Source of the DNA: Cornus controversa
Lineage: Eukaryota; Streptophyta; Magnoliopsida; Cornales; Cornaceae
Assembly: GCA_026545225.1 (NCBI GenBank)
Contig: CM048845.1
Span: 100,188,033-100,252,032, forward strand
DNA length: 64,000 bases
Direction: 5' to 3'
Every line of letters begins with the position of its first letter. Within the stretch, counting starts at the first letter, position 1. Position numbers and translations under genes: made by a program. The notes under the pieces are model-generated. The model made no database searches and had not been told where the DNA came from. It was given only the letters and a program-made list of their open reading frames with translations. Below, one piece after another: positions 24,960 through 38,090 of this stretch.

Positions 24960-26400
24960 GTTTCAAAATCAATCTTTTCGCATTTTAAATGTACATATAT
25001 AAACATTAAACTCTTTTTTTACGAGGAAAAAATATCTGTCTCAAATCACTACAGCAGCTCACACAAAATTTCTCCACAACACTCCCATCATTGAAGCATA
25101 ACCAAAAACAACGTCAGCATTGAAGTTTGCAAATATCACTTATCATTCTGCTGGATTCAAGGATAGTCCCTCCAAAAAACTTTTGAACATAATGTCTTAA
25201 GATTCATTAATCCAGAATTCTTTGCTTCCCCAAGCATTAGAGATCAATCTTCAAGTAGGTAACAGAACAGCTCCTAAACCTGGAACAGATTCAGAGGAAA
25301 TATGAATATTGACAATCAGAGAATCATAAGAATTATGCAAGATGGAGAATTAATATATTCAATTTGACACCCCCTTCTGAATATGATCCATTGCCACTCC
25401 ATGAGATTCAAGATGTGAAAACAATAGACAGATTTTTTTCCACGATTCATGCTAATGCAGTGCGAAGTCAGTTCTGTGCCCAATCCTCCCTCTCAGGCCA
25501 CAGCACCCAGGATCAGTGGGACAAATATTCATTGGCATTGAAGTCCAAAATGTACAAAACCTTATTTTCAAATTACCCTTAAGACTTAAAAATTACCAAT
25601 TAAAAAGCGACAACAACTATCTCATACTTTATATTTTTATTCAAACCATCTTAAGCGCCTTGCTAAGTTATTCCACTTCCCGATCTCTCAAACTTAAACC
25701 CATTGCCAAACTTTTATGCCACAATAAAGGCAACAACTATATCAACAATACAACAAAAAGTAATACCAATAGGATAATACCTAAAAGTAACTAGTTTCAA
25801 TCACAACTATGACCACACACTCACAGCTATTGTTGTCATCATTATTCACAATATTAATGACAACTAACACTTGCATTTAAACTTCCTATCTTCATTATTT
25901 TTTAGTTGTAATAAAACGCATAGTTTTACACAACCTTGAGAATGCCAAAAACACAGTGACTTTACCAAAACAAGAAAAAAAACACAAAAAAAAACTAAAT
26001 AAATAAAGAGGAATGAAACAACTAAACCATAACACAACTAAACCTCAATCAAAAACTTAATTTAGAATACAATCACACCAACTAATTCGTGGATATCCTA
26101 TCAAATATCTACAACTCTCCAATCGCAGCAATACTAATTATTTGAAATTGAAATGATGAAAAAACAAGAGAGAGAAGAGATTAAAGAACACTTACAGTAT
26201 CGTCTCGGGTGATCACCGAATAGGTAATGATCGTGCCGGTCGTAAAAAACCCTAGAGAGAGAGATAGAGAGAGAAGGGAGAAGGGGGAGAGAGAGTGTGT
26301 CCGAAATCGAGAACCGACACAAAGCAAAAGTAATTAATCAATCTAATATTATTATATCTTTCTTTCTAGCTCCAGTTTTGAAATCGAAGAGCATTCGCTT
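24960..26400 (-). promoter_or_regulatory. DGK 5' leader region with probable leader intron
   Basis: Upstream of the DGK start codon the minus strand has an acceptor-like CTGTTCCAG before GTTTAGGAG (about 25279) and a donor-like ACT followed by GTAAGTG near 26196. A leader intron of about 0.9 kb is therefore plausible, with leader exon 1 near 26200-26350 containing AAACCCTAG-like motifs and a GA-rich tract. This is inferred from splice-like sequence only. No coding exon is seen between. Confidence 0.45.
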
Positions 26401-26537
26401 TTACGTTTTAATTAATATTTCTAGTTTTTCTATTTTAGATTCTCTCTCACTTTGTGTGTGATTCAGATTCTGTAATTTGTGCAGAGTTCCTAGTGGGAGA
26501 GGGGGTTTGTCTAAAGAACGCGAGGGTGCGTAGATTC

Positions 26538-26663
26538 CACGTGGCGAAATATTAGGGTGGTGAGTAGGAGAGAGAGAGAGAAAGAGAGAGTTGGGTCCCA
26601 CTCCTAAGTGTGATAGTTTAAGTTGTAACGCGCTTTGGGACATCGACATGTGATGGCCACGTG
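26538..26663. promoter_or_regulatory. Two G-box/ABRE cores upstream of DGK
   Basis: The palindrome CACGTG occurs at 26538-26543 (as CCACGTGG) and at 26658-26663 (as CCACGTGT), 120 bp apart. They lie a few hundred bases upstream of the presumed DGK transcription start. Such cores bind bZIP and bHLH factors in abscisic acid and light responses. Function here is inferred from motif and position only. Confidence 0.5.
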
Positions 26664-26699
26664 TGAGAGAATGTGTCTGATAGTGTACTTTGCGTGCTC

Positions 26700-28970
26700 C
26701 ATAGTGCATTTTGCAAATTAACACATCTATTATTGACATGCATGCCACCAATTTTTGTCATTTTTAAGTAAACTGAATATTTTCACCACTGGCTGGGTAA
26801 TCAAATGGCTCGTCTATTCATTTTTCTGATATGATTGTGAAAAAAAAGGTCGCCAAATAGATTGTGTAAAAATGAATTAAGTTGGACTCAAGAGTAATTG
26901 GACTCAATTCTTTTAGGGAATTAACTCATAAATTTCAGTTTAAGTTATTTATTATAAATAAATAAATTTAAGCTTAAGTTTAATTCAAATTTTCTTTTTT
27001 TATTTTTTATTTTCAAATGTATTTTAATATTTTTTAATTTTAAAATATTTATTTACTTACTTTTTTTTTTCTCTAAATGTGAAAGACATGCACCAACTTT
27101 CTCTGCAGATTGTGATACGCTTTGATATTTCCTACAAAAATCAATTGCATTAAACTTCCTAAAATATAAAAGATTTGAAAATTACTTCTAAAATAAAATT
27201 AACTCTCCTAAACTATTAAAATTTACAAATAAGGTCAACAATGTGACAATTAAATGTTATTAAAAGTTTAATTTTGTTTTCCTTTTTACAAGTAATAACC
27301 CTTATAATTAGTTGTCTAAAATCTCTCAACCATACGAAATTTGTATAAAATTAGAAAAAATTAAATTTTGGTGACCGATCCTAAATAAAATTTCTATAAA
27401 ATGACCAAAAAGTAGAATAAAGATGAATAGTCACCAAACTTGAAACTTAAATGCGGGTAGGTGACCATTTGAGATTTATTCTTTAAAATATCTTTTTTAG
27501 CGTGAATTACTTTATTATTAGACACATCTACCCTTGCACATTATGAAAATTTTCTATAAAAATTGACTTGTAATAAAATAGAAAAGTGTAGAACAGAGGG
27601 AATCAAAAGAAAGAAAATAGGAAAAGTAGCAAGATGAAGAAGAAGACCATCATACACCATCTATGTTTCAATTTTCTCTCTCTACAATTCATTCTGACTA
27701 ATGAGCCTTACACATAACACCTCTCACCTTTAAGTCATTGAACAATGAGCCTTATAACATGAGTCATTCATATATTCTTCAGGTGTTATAGCTTATTGAG
27801 TTATTCTGATCTTGGAAACAAGTTATTCTCTCTGATTCCCTCAATCTCACAGTCGATTGGCTCGGATCTGATGTGTGCAATCAATAAAAGCAATTCTCAT
27901 GATCATCGTGTAATTTCTTTGAAAAATACAGTTGATGTATATTTTACTCCCACAGTCAACAACATATACAATCACATATAACTAAAAGAAAATTAAGAGG
28001 ATTATACAAATTATTTTAGAAACTTAGGGTAAGACTGATGTATTTAATCAACGTTGAGACACGAATCAAAGAGGCAAAGATTCTAAAAAAGGCATGTCGG
28101 AAGCAAGACAAGGCTTTTAGAGTGTAGATGATAATCTGGCAGAAGAAGAGATAGTTCGACGGTTAATTTGTCTAATTATAAAATAAATCATGACAAGAAG
28201 GATATTTTATGAAATAAATCACATATGGTCACTTACCGGTATTTAACTTAAAGCAATTTTTTTTAGACTTGTCACTAAAATCTAAATTTCCCATAAAATT
28301 AATTGCATAAAATCCCTCAACGAAATTTGTACATTGCACCATAAAACAGAAGGCAATTTGCAAATATTTCTATAATTACATGGTTTTATGCGATTAATTT
28401 AAAAGGGTAAGAACATATTTTAAAAACGTCCAAATGCTTCCGAGGAAGTTGATGTTATGTAAAATATCTAATAATTCTGGTTGATTACATGTTAAAAATT
28501 TATTAGAGGGTGGCGTTAATTCTCCTATGTAATTAACCCATTGCTTAAAGTGACAGTTCAGTTGCTTCCACCATTATAACAAAAGAGAATATAAAATTAG
28601 CTGTCCAAAGATGGAGAAGACCTTCAATACACCCGGTACATTTACATGAACAGTGAGTTCCAAATTCACCCGTGTGCAGTGCACCGGGTGTAGTGTAAAC
28701 GTACTCACAAAGATGACCATGTAATCAACCGAGAGAATAATCAACATTTCATGGCAATAGTTTCAGAAAGATGGAAACTAACCAACATAAAATACCGAGT
28801 CAACAACTAACATCTTAAATCAAGAAGCCCTCAACAACCATCCCCAAAGTACTGGCAAACCAAACACAAATACAAATTAACAGAGCTATAAATCTTTCTT
28901 AGTTCCAAACAAACAAAATCATAAATCTAGTATTTGATGTATGCATAGCAACCGCTTGCCTGCTTCATCT
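26700..28970. other. AT-rich spacer between DGK promoter and RPS19 3' end
   Basis: No gene or well-bounded transposon was found. Around 28630-28700 a short imperfect inverted repeat brackets ACACCCGGT and ACCGGGTGT. The 3' untranslated region of RPS19 should occupy the right end. Confidence 0.4.
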
Positions 28971-28973
28971 GTC

Positions 28974-31900
28974 TCAATGAGCTACCACAATCCTTCCAGC
29001 AACTTGATCAAGATCTCGCCGGCCACTAGACGTGATCCTTCTCCCACTGGTTAGGGCACAAAGAACGTATTAGTAAACATTAAAATTTGATATAATGCGA
29101 AAGATTCTGCCACACAACCATTCCATCTGAACTTGCATAACATTTGATATAATACCGTTAACTTGACAAGTCAATAAAACAAACATCAAACTACCATAAC
29201 ATTAATAATTATTGAACCAATACAAATCCTGTCAGTGATTGAGACAGGCAGATACGCATTCAGACGGTATTCAACTGTAAGCCTTTTTAACATCGTATCA
29301 TGATGCATTCTTATTGTTCTTAAATTTGTCAGGGGTACTCTAGCAGCCGAAGATTAATAAAATGAAAAGGTTCAATAATTTTAAATGCACTTGTGAGTTT
29401 TTGTCTATTGTGGTTTTTAAGTGATTAGAAAGCGGATTTTTTTTCGTTGGAAGGGACATGAAAAACATTCTAAATCCAAAAATAAAATTGAAGACAGTTC
29501 CAAAATTTCTACAAGCTTTCAATACAAGCTATTTCCAAGTCCGTATAAACTTCGAAGTATATTTGTATGGTGATGAACACTAAAAGGTTGGACCAACCAT
29601 TCTTTACATATAACCAATTTCATGGGGATATTGTATCCCCCTCAAGTGGAATTATTCTGCCCTTTCCATGCAAGAACAATGAACAGACAGTATTTTGGCA
29701 AATTGACAACAATGCAAGACAATGGCATCCTCGAGGACAACAATGGACCGTAAAACCAAAACATATTCAGAAGAAACTCACCCCTTTGGGTCAAAGTCAA
29801 TGATACTCATAGTCTGCAGCTGTTGAAGTATGTGACGAGCAATAGAACCACTGCTCTTGCAGAAATGGGGTGGACGACTACCATTCCTCTGGCTGCCACC
29901 ATAGATCCTCTGGAAACCACCAACACCAATACCACCCCTCAAGTAAATTTTCCTTGCCATAGAAGCTGCCATAAGAAATAGTGAAAGAGAAATAAGCACA
30001 ATATACAGAAACGCCGATAGTATATTTGCATGTATCTTGATTCTTGACGATAATAATGATGATGATGATGATGAAGAAACAAAACATACCAGCTCTGATG
30101 TAGTACCAATCAGGATCATAAGGGGCAAGCTCCTTGAATCTGCCAGTCTTCACAATATCAGTCCAGTGAGGAAGCTCCATCTGGTGGAAAACAAGGGAAA
30201 ATAGACAACATGAGAATGGAACCAACATCATAGTTAATATAAAAACAAAAACATGGTGATCATTCAGGCCATAAAATAGGCTACTCTTACATATCCTATG
30301 TACATTTTCATAGAAGTCATCAAACGAGTGCACATTACCTATAGGACTCCTTGAGTCCTATACTCTATCTCAAGTCTAGCACAATGAAGTCCAGTCAGTT
30401 ACTATTATTGCCAACAAAAGAGTACCCCACAACGGTTAAAGATAATGCAATGCTATCTCCAGAGTTACACAATACGCCTTAGATAAGGAATCCACTGTAA
30501 TCAAATCATTATTTTTCAAGAACAGTTTCTAGTCAATAAGTATCTGTAGTAGAAAGCTAAATGAGTTATCTGGAAAAAAATGAAAAAAATACACAAAGGA
30601 CATATAGATAGATGGGGCTCTTCTACTTTTTCTTCTTTTTCTAGCCCATAGATTATAAGATTCAAACCCATATAGTGGGTTCACTACACTTCACTTTTTT
30701 TTATAAGATATGGACCCTAATTTCACCCCTCACCAGCAAACGACTTAGACTCTAGCATCTTGCTACAATAATACTAGCCAGTATCTCCTCATCATGGTTG
30801 TTTAACACAAGCTTTTTCTGCTTCAAGCCTTGATCATTGGAGAGAAAAAAAAAGCTGTCAATATGGTGACTAGCCACATTCTATTTTCATAAAACCATAG
30901 AACCACTGTAGTAGAAGTATTTAATTGCGACAGAAATGGGGTGGGCCATACTGATGAGGCAACAAACAACAGATGATTCAAGAGAATGAACTTCCAGGTG
31001 CTCACTCACAAAATAGCTACTAGGACCAACTTCTTAAAGAATCTCTCTCTCTCTCTGTGTTTCTTTTTTTTCTTTCTTTTTTTTTTCTTTGTTTTGTTTT
31101 TGGGGGTTGGGGAAGGGACAATTAGTCCAAGGTTTTATTAATTAGTCAAATTAATGTTGTTTCTCAAACAGAATAAAGTGCAAATCAAAATGAAGGATGA
31201 AGATGACCACCAAAAAGTGATTAAAATATTAGACTGCTAACATGGAATAACAACAAGAACAGAAAGCATTGGAGTTGCAATTCAAAAAATCAGGATAAGG
31301 CGGCTGGTCAAATCATGCTACTGCCATGATACATTCATCAGCTTGGAACCAAATGCAACGGTTGGAGCAATGAAACAACAAAAGAATAAGATATAAATTA
31401 TATTGACAGACTTGTTTTGCGACATCACAATATCAGGACATGGTAGAAATGGAGTCCACATAATATAGATCCACACCTTATGTTTTCGAGAATAAGTCAA
31501 AATAAGAAGATGCAGTCTCTCTAAGGGTTTCCAAGATGGGATGTAAACATTTAGTATCAACCACATGTTTGCTGTGAGGTTTTGTGAAACTTCTTGAGAG
31601 AAGACATGATTCCCTGCCTCAGTGAACTTCTTATATTCTCAAGCAGAAGAGAGTAGCTATCCTACTCCTTTCTTATTTCATGGTTAGAATGCCCCTCTTG
31701 TAGTGGATCTTGCTTCTGACAATCAAAATGAGGAGGAACAGTGGCATCTATCTCTTTGAACCATGACTAAGTCCGCCCGTGGCATAAGGTGCAAGTTTAG
31801 TTCCACATAGACTAGAGTACAAGAAGTTGTAGCAGGGTACATTGTTCACTAAGTTATGCTAGGAATTAAGCTACAACATAACTAGGATAAAAGAAATTAC

Positions 31901-32815
31901 ATTAAGTTAGAATAGGCTCAGCTAAGCATAAATGTTATAGATACATTACAGAATGTAATATTGGGTGGGTATGAAACATCTCTCTCTATAAAACCTTCGC
32001 CTTTTTCATGTGACATGGGATGGTTTCTTGGACAATTACTGGAAATACTTGTCAATTGAACTCTCAGCCAAGTGTCTATAAAAAGCCACTTCTACACAGC
32101 TAGGGTCACAGGCCACCATTTGATTTGAACTCTAACCTTAATTTAAGTAGTCCGTCATAACGGATAAAATTATACTAGGTTCACTAGAGTCTCAGCTGAG
32201 TATAGGGATCTAGAAGAATTCTTAAGTGTCACATTCAAGGTGTACCGCTTGTCACCATTTTATGATCCCAGAAGCCCTCTCAGGCTGGCATTGAACCATC
32301 TGGGCCACGTAGAATAGGGGCAAACAGCACAACTAACCGAAAGCACAAATTTTCAAAATGTCTCTACGAATATCCTCCACACACATATAAAAAAGGAACA
32401 ACAGTAATAAATACATGTAAAACAGTATTAAAAGGTATACAGAGTATAAAAGAAAAAACACATGATATTCCTAATAGCATTTCAGTGATTTACATTAGTA
32501 TTCTAATAATAATATGTATAAACAATGATATCAAGAATTGTAAATCACAAACACAAAACGTAAACACCTGAATCTCATGCATAAACGATTACCACATCAG
32601 CAAAGAAAAACAAATAATAGATGTAACATGTTACCAACAATCCATTCAATTAAAGTGACTCTAATCACCATTATATACCATTCGTCGTAATGAGCTAAAA
32701 ATTTAACACAACCATCTATATATCAAACGATAGTGTTCGAGCTTCCAATCTAAAACCAACATTCTGATATTACACAAAAAAGCATATACTTATACATAAT
32801 TTATATACGTATGTA

Positions 32816-32851
<36 letters not shown>

Positions 32852-32940
32852 TAGACCTTTCCAGAGCGCTTCAGGTGAGCGGCATAAGCCTTGACGAACT
32901 CATGAGGTGAAACGTCTTTCACAGTGCTTGCCGTCTCCAT
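28974..32940 (-). CDS. RPS19: 40S ribosomal protein S19 (eS19)
   Basis: eS19 is a component of the head of the cytosolic small ribosomal subunit, needed for 18S rRNA maturation. Four exons join in frame: 32857-32940, 30090-30180, 29782-29965 and 28974-29046, giving 432 nt and 143 aa, the normal plant length. Family motifs are [20 protein letters not shown] at the N-terminus, [55 protein letters not shown], and a C-terminus reading [20 protein letters not shown] then VAH. All introns are GT-AG; intron 1 is 2.7 kb. The gene lacks any disruption. Its upstream region carries telo boxes and site II elements typical of plant ribosomal protein genes. Confidence 0.97.
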
Positions 32941-32991
32941 CACTGTTGCTCTCCTCGCTGGGGCGGCAGATCTCTTAGAGCTCGAGCTAGC

Positions 32992-33150
32992 TAGGGTTTG
33001 TGCATTGGACGGGAGAATAGGGAGTGTGATAGGGTTTATAATCCATCTTGTGATATATTGTGGGCCGGGTGGAGCTGAAAGTAAGGCGGGCTGATCGGAT
33101 TAATAGCTCCACTCTACGTAGTTGAAATTTTGAAATTGCTTTGAAGCCCA
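32992..33150 (-). promoter_or_regulatory. RPS19 leader/promoter with telo boxes and site II motifs
   Basis: On the minus strand AAACCCTA occurs at 32992-32999 and 33030-33037. TGGGCC/GGCCCA lies at 33061-33066 and TGGGCT at 33145-33150. The pairing of telo box and TCP-bound site II (TGGGCY) is well established for coordinately expressed plant ribosomal protein genes. All sit within about 210 bp upstream of the RPS19 start codon. Confidence 0.65.
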
Positions 33151-33788
33151 ACCCAGTTTCCCAAGGTAAGTGCTTTTCCCTTCTTCTTCTTTGTCTTTTT
33201 TTACTATTTATGAGAAAGACTAAGGCCCTGTTTGGCAGAGCTTTTGCTTCGGCTTTTACGCAGAAGAAAAAGAGAAGCATGACTTTAGATAAAACTGAAT
33301 AACATGTAAAATTATTAACGAAATATATGATAATATCCAGATTGACCGAGGGCATGACTTTAGGTAAAACTGAATAGAAAAATAGATATCATGTAGTTGA
33401 TTCTAAATAATTAGAAAAATGTTTTGTGAAGTTGAATTGAGTGCAGTTTATTTATTTATTTTATTTACAATAGTGGTGTTGGATTTCTTAAAACACACCA
33501 TGATACACTGAGCACATGCACCAAGTAATTAATTTAAATTTTTTGAAAATGATCCAAAGGGAATTCGAACTCTCCACCTCTAAGATTTAAGGTGTACCCA
33601 AACCTAATTACGCCAAAAAAAAACAAGGAAATGCATGCAAATGTCTCAATCCTAATTAGGGCCATACATACAGAATGTGTGATAAGAAGTGGGCCTTTCA
33701 ACCCAAATATCCACAAGATTCGGGCTTGAAGGCCATAAACTCTAATTAATAGGCCCAAATGCCAAAGTAAAGTACTGCGACTTATCAT

Positions 33789-34395
33789 TAGGGGTGCACA
33801 CGATACGATTTCTTGCAATTTTTGGTGGAATTAGAATCGGAACCGTTCCTAACGGTTCCTTAATTTTGGAATCGGGACTGAAACTGTTAAGTTTGGTTCG
33901 ATTTGGTTCCATATATCTTATATTATATAAATATATAGAACATTACAACTTATAAGCTAAATGTATTTATTTATATATTATATATTTTATACTTTATATA
34001 TAAATGGAACACTAGAACTTAGAAGCTATTATTATTTATTTAATTATATATTATATATTTTTCTCTAACAGTTTCAGTTCCGGTTTCGGTTCATTGACTT
34101 GGAACCAAAATTGGAACCGCAGTGAACGGTTCCTAAAATTTAGAACAAAAATTATAGTAAACGGTTCGGTTCGATTCAACTATGATTTTTTATTATTCCG
34201 ATTTCAATTTTTTATATTATATATTTTTTCTAACGGTTTCGGTTCTAGTTCATTGACTTAGAATCGAAATTGGAATCGTAATAAACGGTTTTTAAAATTT
34301 AGAACCACAACTATAATAAACTGTTCGATTCAATTCGATTCAACTACGATTTGTCAAGATTGTACTTTCGATTTCACGGTTCCTTGTGAGCCCTG
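33789..34395. mobile_element. Small Ac-like hAT element
   Basis: The left end TAGGGGTGCACA and the right end TGTGAGCCCTG form Ac-type inverted repeats (YAGGG...). The 8-bp flanks CTTATCAT (33781-33788) and GTTACCAT (34396-34403) match at 6 of 8 positions, consistent with an aged target duplication. The interior holds many copies of GGAACCG/CGGTTC and TCGGTTC motifs in both orientations, resembling subterminal binding arrays. There is no transposase. It lies between RPS19 and BCCP. Confidence 0.65.
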
Positions 34396-34403
34396 GTTAC
34401 CAT

Positions 34404-36107
34404 CGAGAAAGAATATGAGAACCTATCTCAAGGTAACTTGTTGATTTTGTTATAAAGGTCCTTTTCCTTTTCCTTAGGTATCTTTGAATCTAAAAGTTAT
34501 TGATATAATACTCAGATGATTACTTTTTGTTTGAACTTACTTTTTGTTTCACAGTTGAAGAAATTGATTCGTTTTACCATAAAGTGCTTTGACACTTAAA
34601 TACAAAGAAGTGTTAGAAATGAGAATAACTATAAATGGGAGTGTTGTTTTGCATAAATGAAATGAAGATTTTTATCTATAAAATAATTGAAATTCTAAAA
34701 ACAAAACAAAATATTGAAAAAATAAATCAAAGCTAAACTCAAGTCTATTTGAACTTGGCCGGTTTGTTTGTGTGCTCCAACTCTAGCATAGCTCAAGGTA
34801 GTAATAAGTTCATTTGTGGCTCAATTTGTTTAATTAAGCGAGGTGAACTCAATCTCATGTTCATATTCTGGCTCGGTTTTAACTCGTGCCTAAGATTAAT
34901 TGGTCCGTTTTGTTATGTAATATTTGCAATAACAAATTTAGACACATGTAAATCATTATATTAGTATAATTTATACTTCTCATGAATATTAAATATGTGA
35001 ATCAGATTCATCCTATCCGATAACTCGGCTATTGATTAAAACATTGAATTTGATAACACTTTAGCAATGTGAATTCGATAATCTATTAGCAAAAAATTCT
35101 AATATAGGTTATTGTTGATTTGATTTTGATAATAATCTAATCCGATTATATATATATATATATATATTACCTAATGTTATTATATATAATATTTATAAAT
35201 TGGTAAAATATTTTTATCATTATTTTTTTGTCCTTATTACCTCTCTCTATTTTGTTTCTCTTTATTTTTTATCGTTATTAAACTAACTTAAAATTCAAAA
35301 TTGAACTTGATTCCTTTACCAATTTGGTTAGCTGAAAGTAGGAAAAGGAAAAGAAAATTTTAGATATTTTAGGAGTTTAGTTAGAAGCAAAGTGAAATTT
35401 TTTTTAAAAATACGATTTACTTTCTCATGACATTATATCTTATTTTTCTATTTTGCTCCTTGTTTCTCTTCCCTCTTCTAACTTTCCTACTACTATAACA
35501 TGACCTCTCTCACTAAAACATTATATTAGCTTTAACATTAAGGTATATGATATATACATATATATGACTTTCTTATTTTTAATATACATTTTTTATAATT
35601 TTGTTAATTAAATAATGTTTTAAAATTTTAATATAAGACGTTGAATAATCCAACATGTTCACTTTTGAAATTTTCAACAGGTACACTCTTTAATCTGAAT
35701 GTAAATTGTACAATGATATATTGAAATTCTTGACCATTGCAACTCTTTAATGATAATGTAATTCTCAATTATGTATATTTTATACTCCAATTAAAAAAGA
35801 AGTTAAATATGACTCTTTCTAATAATTATCTTTTTAAACTAAATTATCACTATTAATAATTTTACTCACCTCTTTTCTCAAGTGGCACATTTTTTGGCAA
35901 CTCGAGAAAGGAGAGGTATATTATGATTGAAGAATCACTATACGTTGATTTTTGATTTTGAATAATAGGCGGTCTCTAATTGTCTTGTATTAACTTTTTA
36001 AGTTCAAATATTCTCTTCCTTATTTTTTTTGAAGACTTGCACTCTCTATTTTTTTGCTAAAAAAATCATATAAACAATTGGTATAAAAAAAATTTATAGA
36101 ACATAAA
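34404..36107. other. AT-rich spacer, no gene seen
   Basis: Very AT-rich sequence with a short (TA)n run near 35145-35167. Motifs such as AGCTCAAG, GCTCGGTTTT and GGCTCAATTTG around 34735-34900 resemble a degraded transposon end also hinted at around 2150-2290. No supported gene. Confidence 0.4.
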
Positions 36108-36116
36108 TATTATTTT

Positions 36117-37293
36117 GGGAGCTGATATTGGCACTCTACCAATATCCTCTGGCACTCCACTCCTATATTTTTGTAAAGTAAAATTACAAAAGTAATCTTA
36201 TGTTATACCATTTTAGATTCTTATATTTTTAGTACCCTAATTGTCCTTCTAATTCAAGACTCAATTTTAATTTAATTTTATTTTTTTTAAAAAAAAGCTT
36301 TTTTAACTTTTTTACTTTATGTTTAGAATATAACAGTCCATTTATTACCACCCAAATATTATAGGTTAGACATTTTTCAATTGAAACTTGTTGTTCGTGT
36401 CACTATCCTATATAACTCAAAGAATCCAAATTTTGAAATATTCTATTTTTACTCACCAAACGTGTAATTTGTTTTCCATGTGTCTTATTTATAAAATAAC
36501 ATAAATTAAAATTTTAAAACATACCATCAATTTGTGAACAAACAAAATAGAAAGGAAGGAGGAGAAAATAAAAGGCACACGAACAAAAATATCATATTAA
36601 TTTTTTTATTTTTATCTTTTGAAATTTTGGTGCAAAGGTTCCTAGTTAAATTAAGACAACTACAATTGAAAAAATATTTCATAGAGTCATGTTTTTCTCT
36701 TTTCATCTTTTAATTTCTAAAAGTTCTCTATTAAAATAAAAAGGATTTCCTTAGTTTTTTTAAAGAACTATATATCATAATTTTTATTCAAGTGAAATTA
36801 AACTTTCCTTTGATTTTAAATATAATTAATTTTTTTTCAAATATGTTTTATTCATTGATATAATGTTTGTTTTCAACTCAAATACATTTTTAATATTTCT
36901 CTAGGTAATCTATTATTAACAACTTCTTCCCAACTTATCTAATGATGTAACTTTTATTATCCGAATCACATACATTTGATTGATACTCTCTAAATCATTA
37001 TATTGAATCCTAAACTTTTTTACTTCTTAAATAAATATTGATAAATTGATTCAACATGAAAAAATAATATTTTTAAAATCAACAAAGAAATATTTTCACA
37101 CAAAAAAAGAACGTGAGAGAGAATTTGCAATTTGGAGTTAAGAATTCTAACATTATCAAATAAGGGCAATTAGGGTATTAAAAATATAAGAATCAAATAT
37201 TGTATAGTAGAAGGACACCTTTGTAATTGTATTTTACAAAAAGGTGGAAATGGAGTGCCAGAGGATATTAGTGGAGTGCCAATATCAGCTCCC
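36117..37293. mobile_element. Non-autonomous Mutator-like element (long TIR, 9-bp TSD)
   Basis: The first about 135 bp (36117-36250) and the reverse complement of the last about 135 bp (37160-37293) align at roughly 80 percent by eye. Both begin GGGAGCTGATATTGGCACTC. Exact 9-bp direct repeats TATTATTTT flank the element at 36108-36116 and 37294-37302. Long TIRs with a 9-bp target duplication are diagnostic of MULEs. The 0.9-kb interior is AT-rich with no transposase and no recognisable captured gene. It lies upstream of BCCP. Confidence 0.9.
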
Positions 37294-37639
37294 TATTATT
37301 TTTAGTGTTTAAAATTAAAAAGATAATTTTGATAGGTAGAATTATTTTCTTTTTATTTTCATACTATCCAAACTAATAAAATAATATTTTTTTACAATTT
37401 CTCTAAAAAAAAAAAAAAAATTCATACTAACCAAAATCTAGTTTTACTTTTATTTTCTGTAAATTTTGATCTAAGCAAAGGGACCTTAACGAACAATTTT
37501 GAAATCCTAGATTGTTCATAAATGGCTGTGTCCAGGGTAAAGCATTCAATTTATATTTTTTTTACAAACAAATTTACAAATTTAGATTTATTTTAAAGTA
37601 AAAGAAGGAAGGTACGAGAAGAAAGATGATTGGCCTACT

Positions 37640-38090
37640 GGTCATCACTACGATATTCCGAACTGCACCGGACCATCTCAATGTACCATAACTCCCAACT
37701 TTCTCAGTTGGTGTAGTTCGTTAAACCACCGCCCGAGCGCTACGCTTTCTCTCTCTAGAATCCCATCTTTTGTCCAAACTAAAGTGAAATGCGCCGTTGC
37801 CTTCCCTCTCTACAAACCCATTTTTGTTGTCCAAACGAAAGTGAAATGCGCCATTCCCCTCTCTCTCGTAGATATCGCCAATCCACTTTCTCTCTCTAGA
37901 CCCCTTTATCTTTGTTTACTTCGCCATTCTTAGGTTTCGTCATTTGATCTCTCCGATTTCACCGTCCATTTGCTCTTACAAAAACTCTCACACTCTCTCC
38001 CCCCATTTACGAGTTCCAAATCTTAGGGATTTTTACAAGTGTCTGTTCCATTTTCGCAAATCTGAGCTGTTTTTGCTTCGGTGTTGATCT
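37640..38090 (+). promoter_or_regulatory. BCCP promoter and pyrimidine-rich 5' leader
   Basis: The 450 bp upstream of the BCCP start codon turn markedly less AT-rich and CT-rich (many CTCTCTC runs). They include an imperfect 57-bp tandem duplication: GTCCAAAC...AAAGTGAAATGCGCC begins at 37772 and again at 37829. CT-rich leaders are common in highly expressed plastid-protein genes; a TATA box is not obvious. Confidence 0.55.

Noticed and set aside
27100-28400. Possible inverted-repeat element with similar ACAAATTTCGT/ACGAAATTTGTA segments
   Set aside because: The matches are short and AT-rich, with no TSD, so background similarity is the simpler explanation.
30640-30700. Second SINE-like B box in RPS19 intron 1 (GGGTTTGAATC on the minus strand)
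   Set aside because: No A box at a suitable distance and no tail or target duplication.
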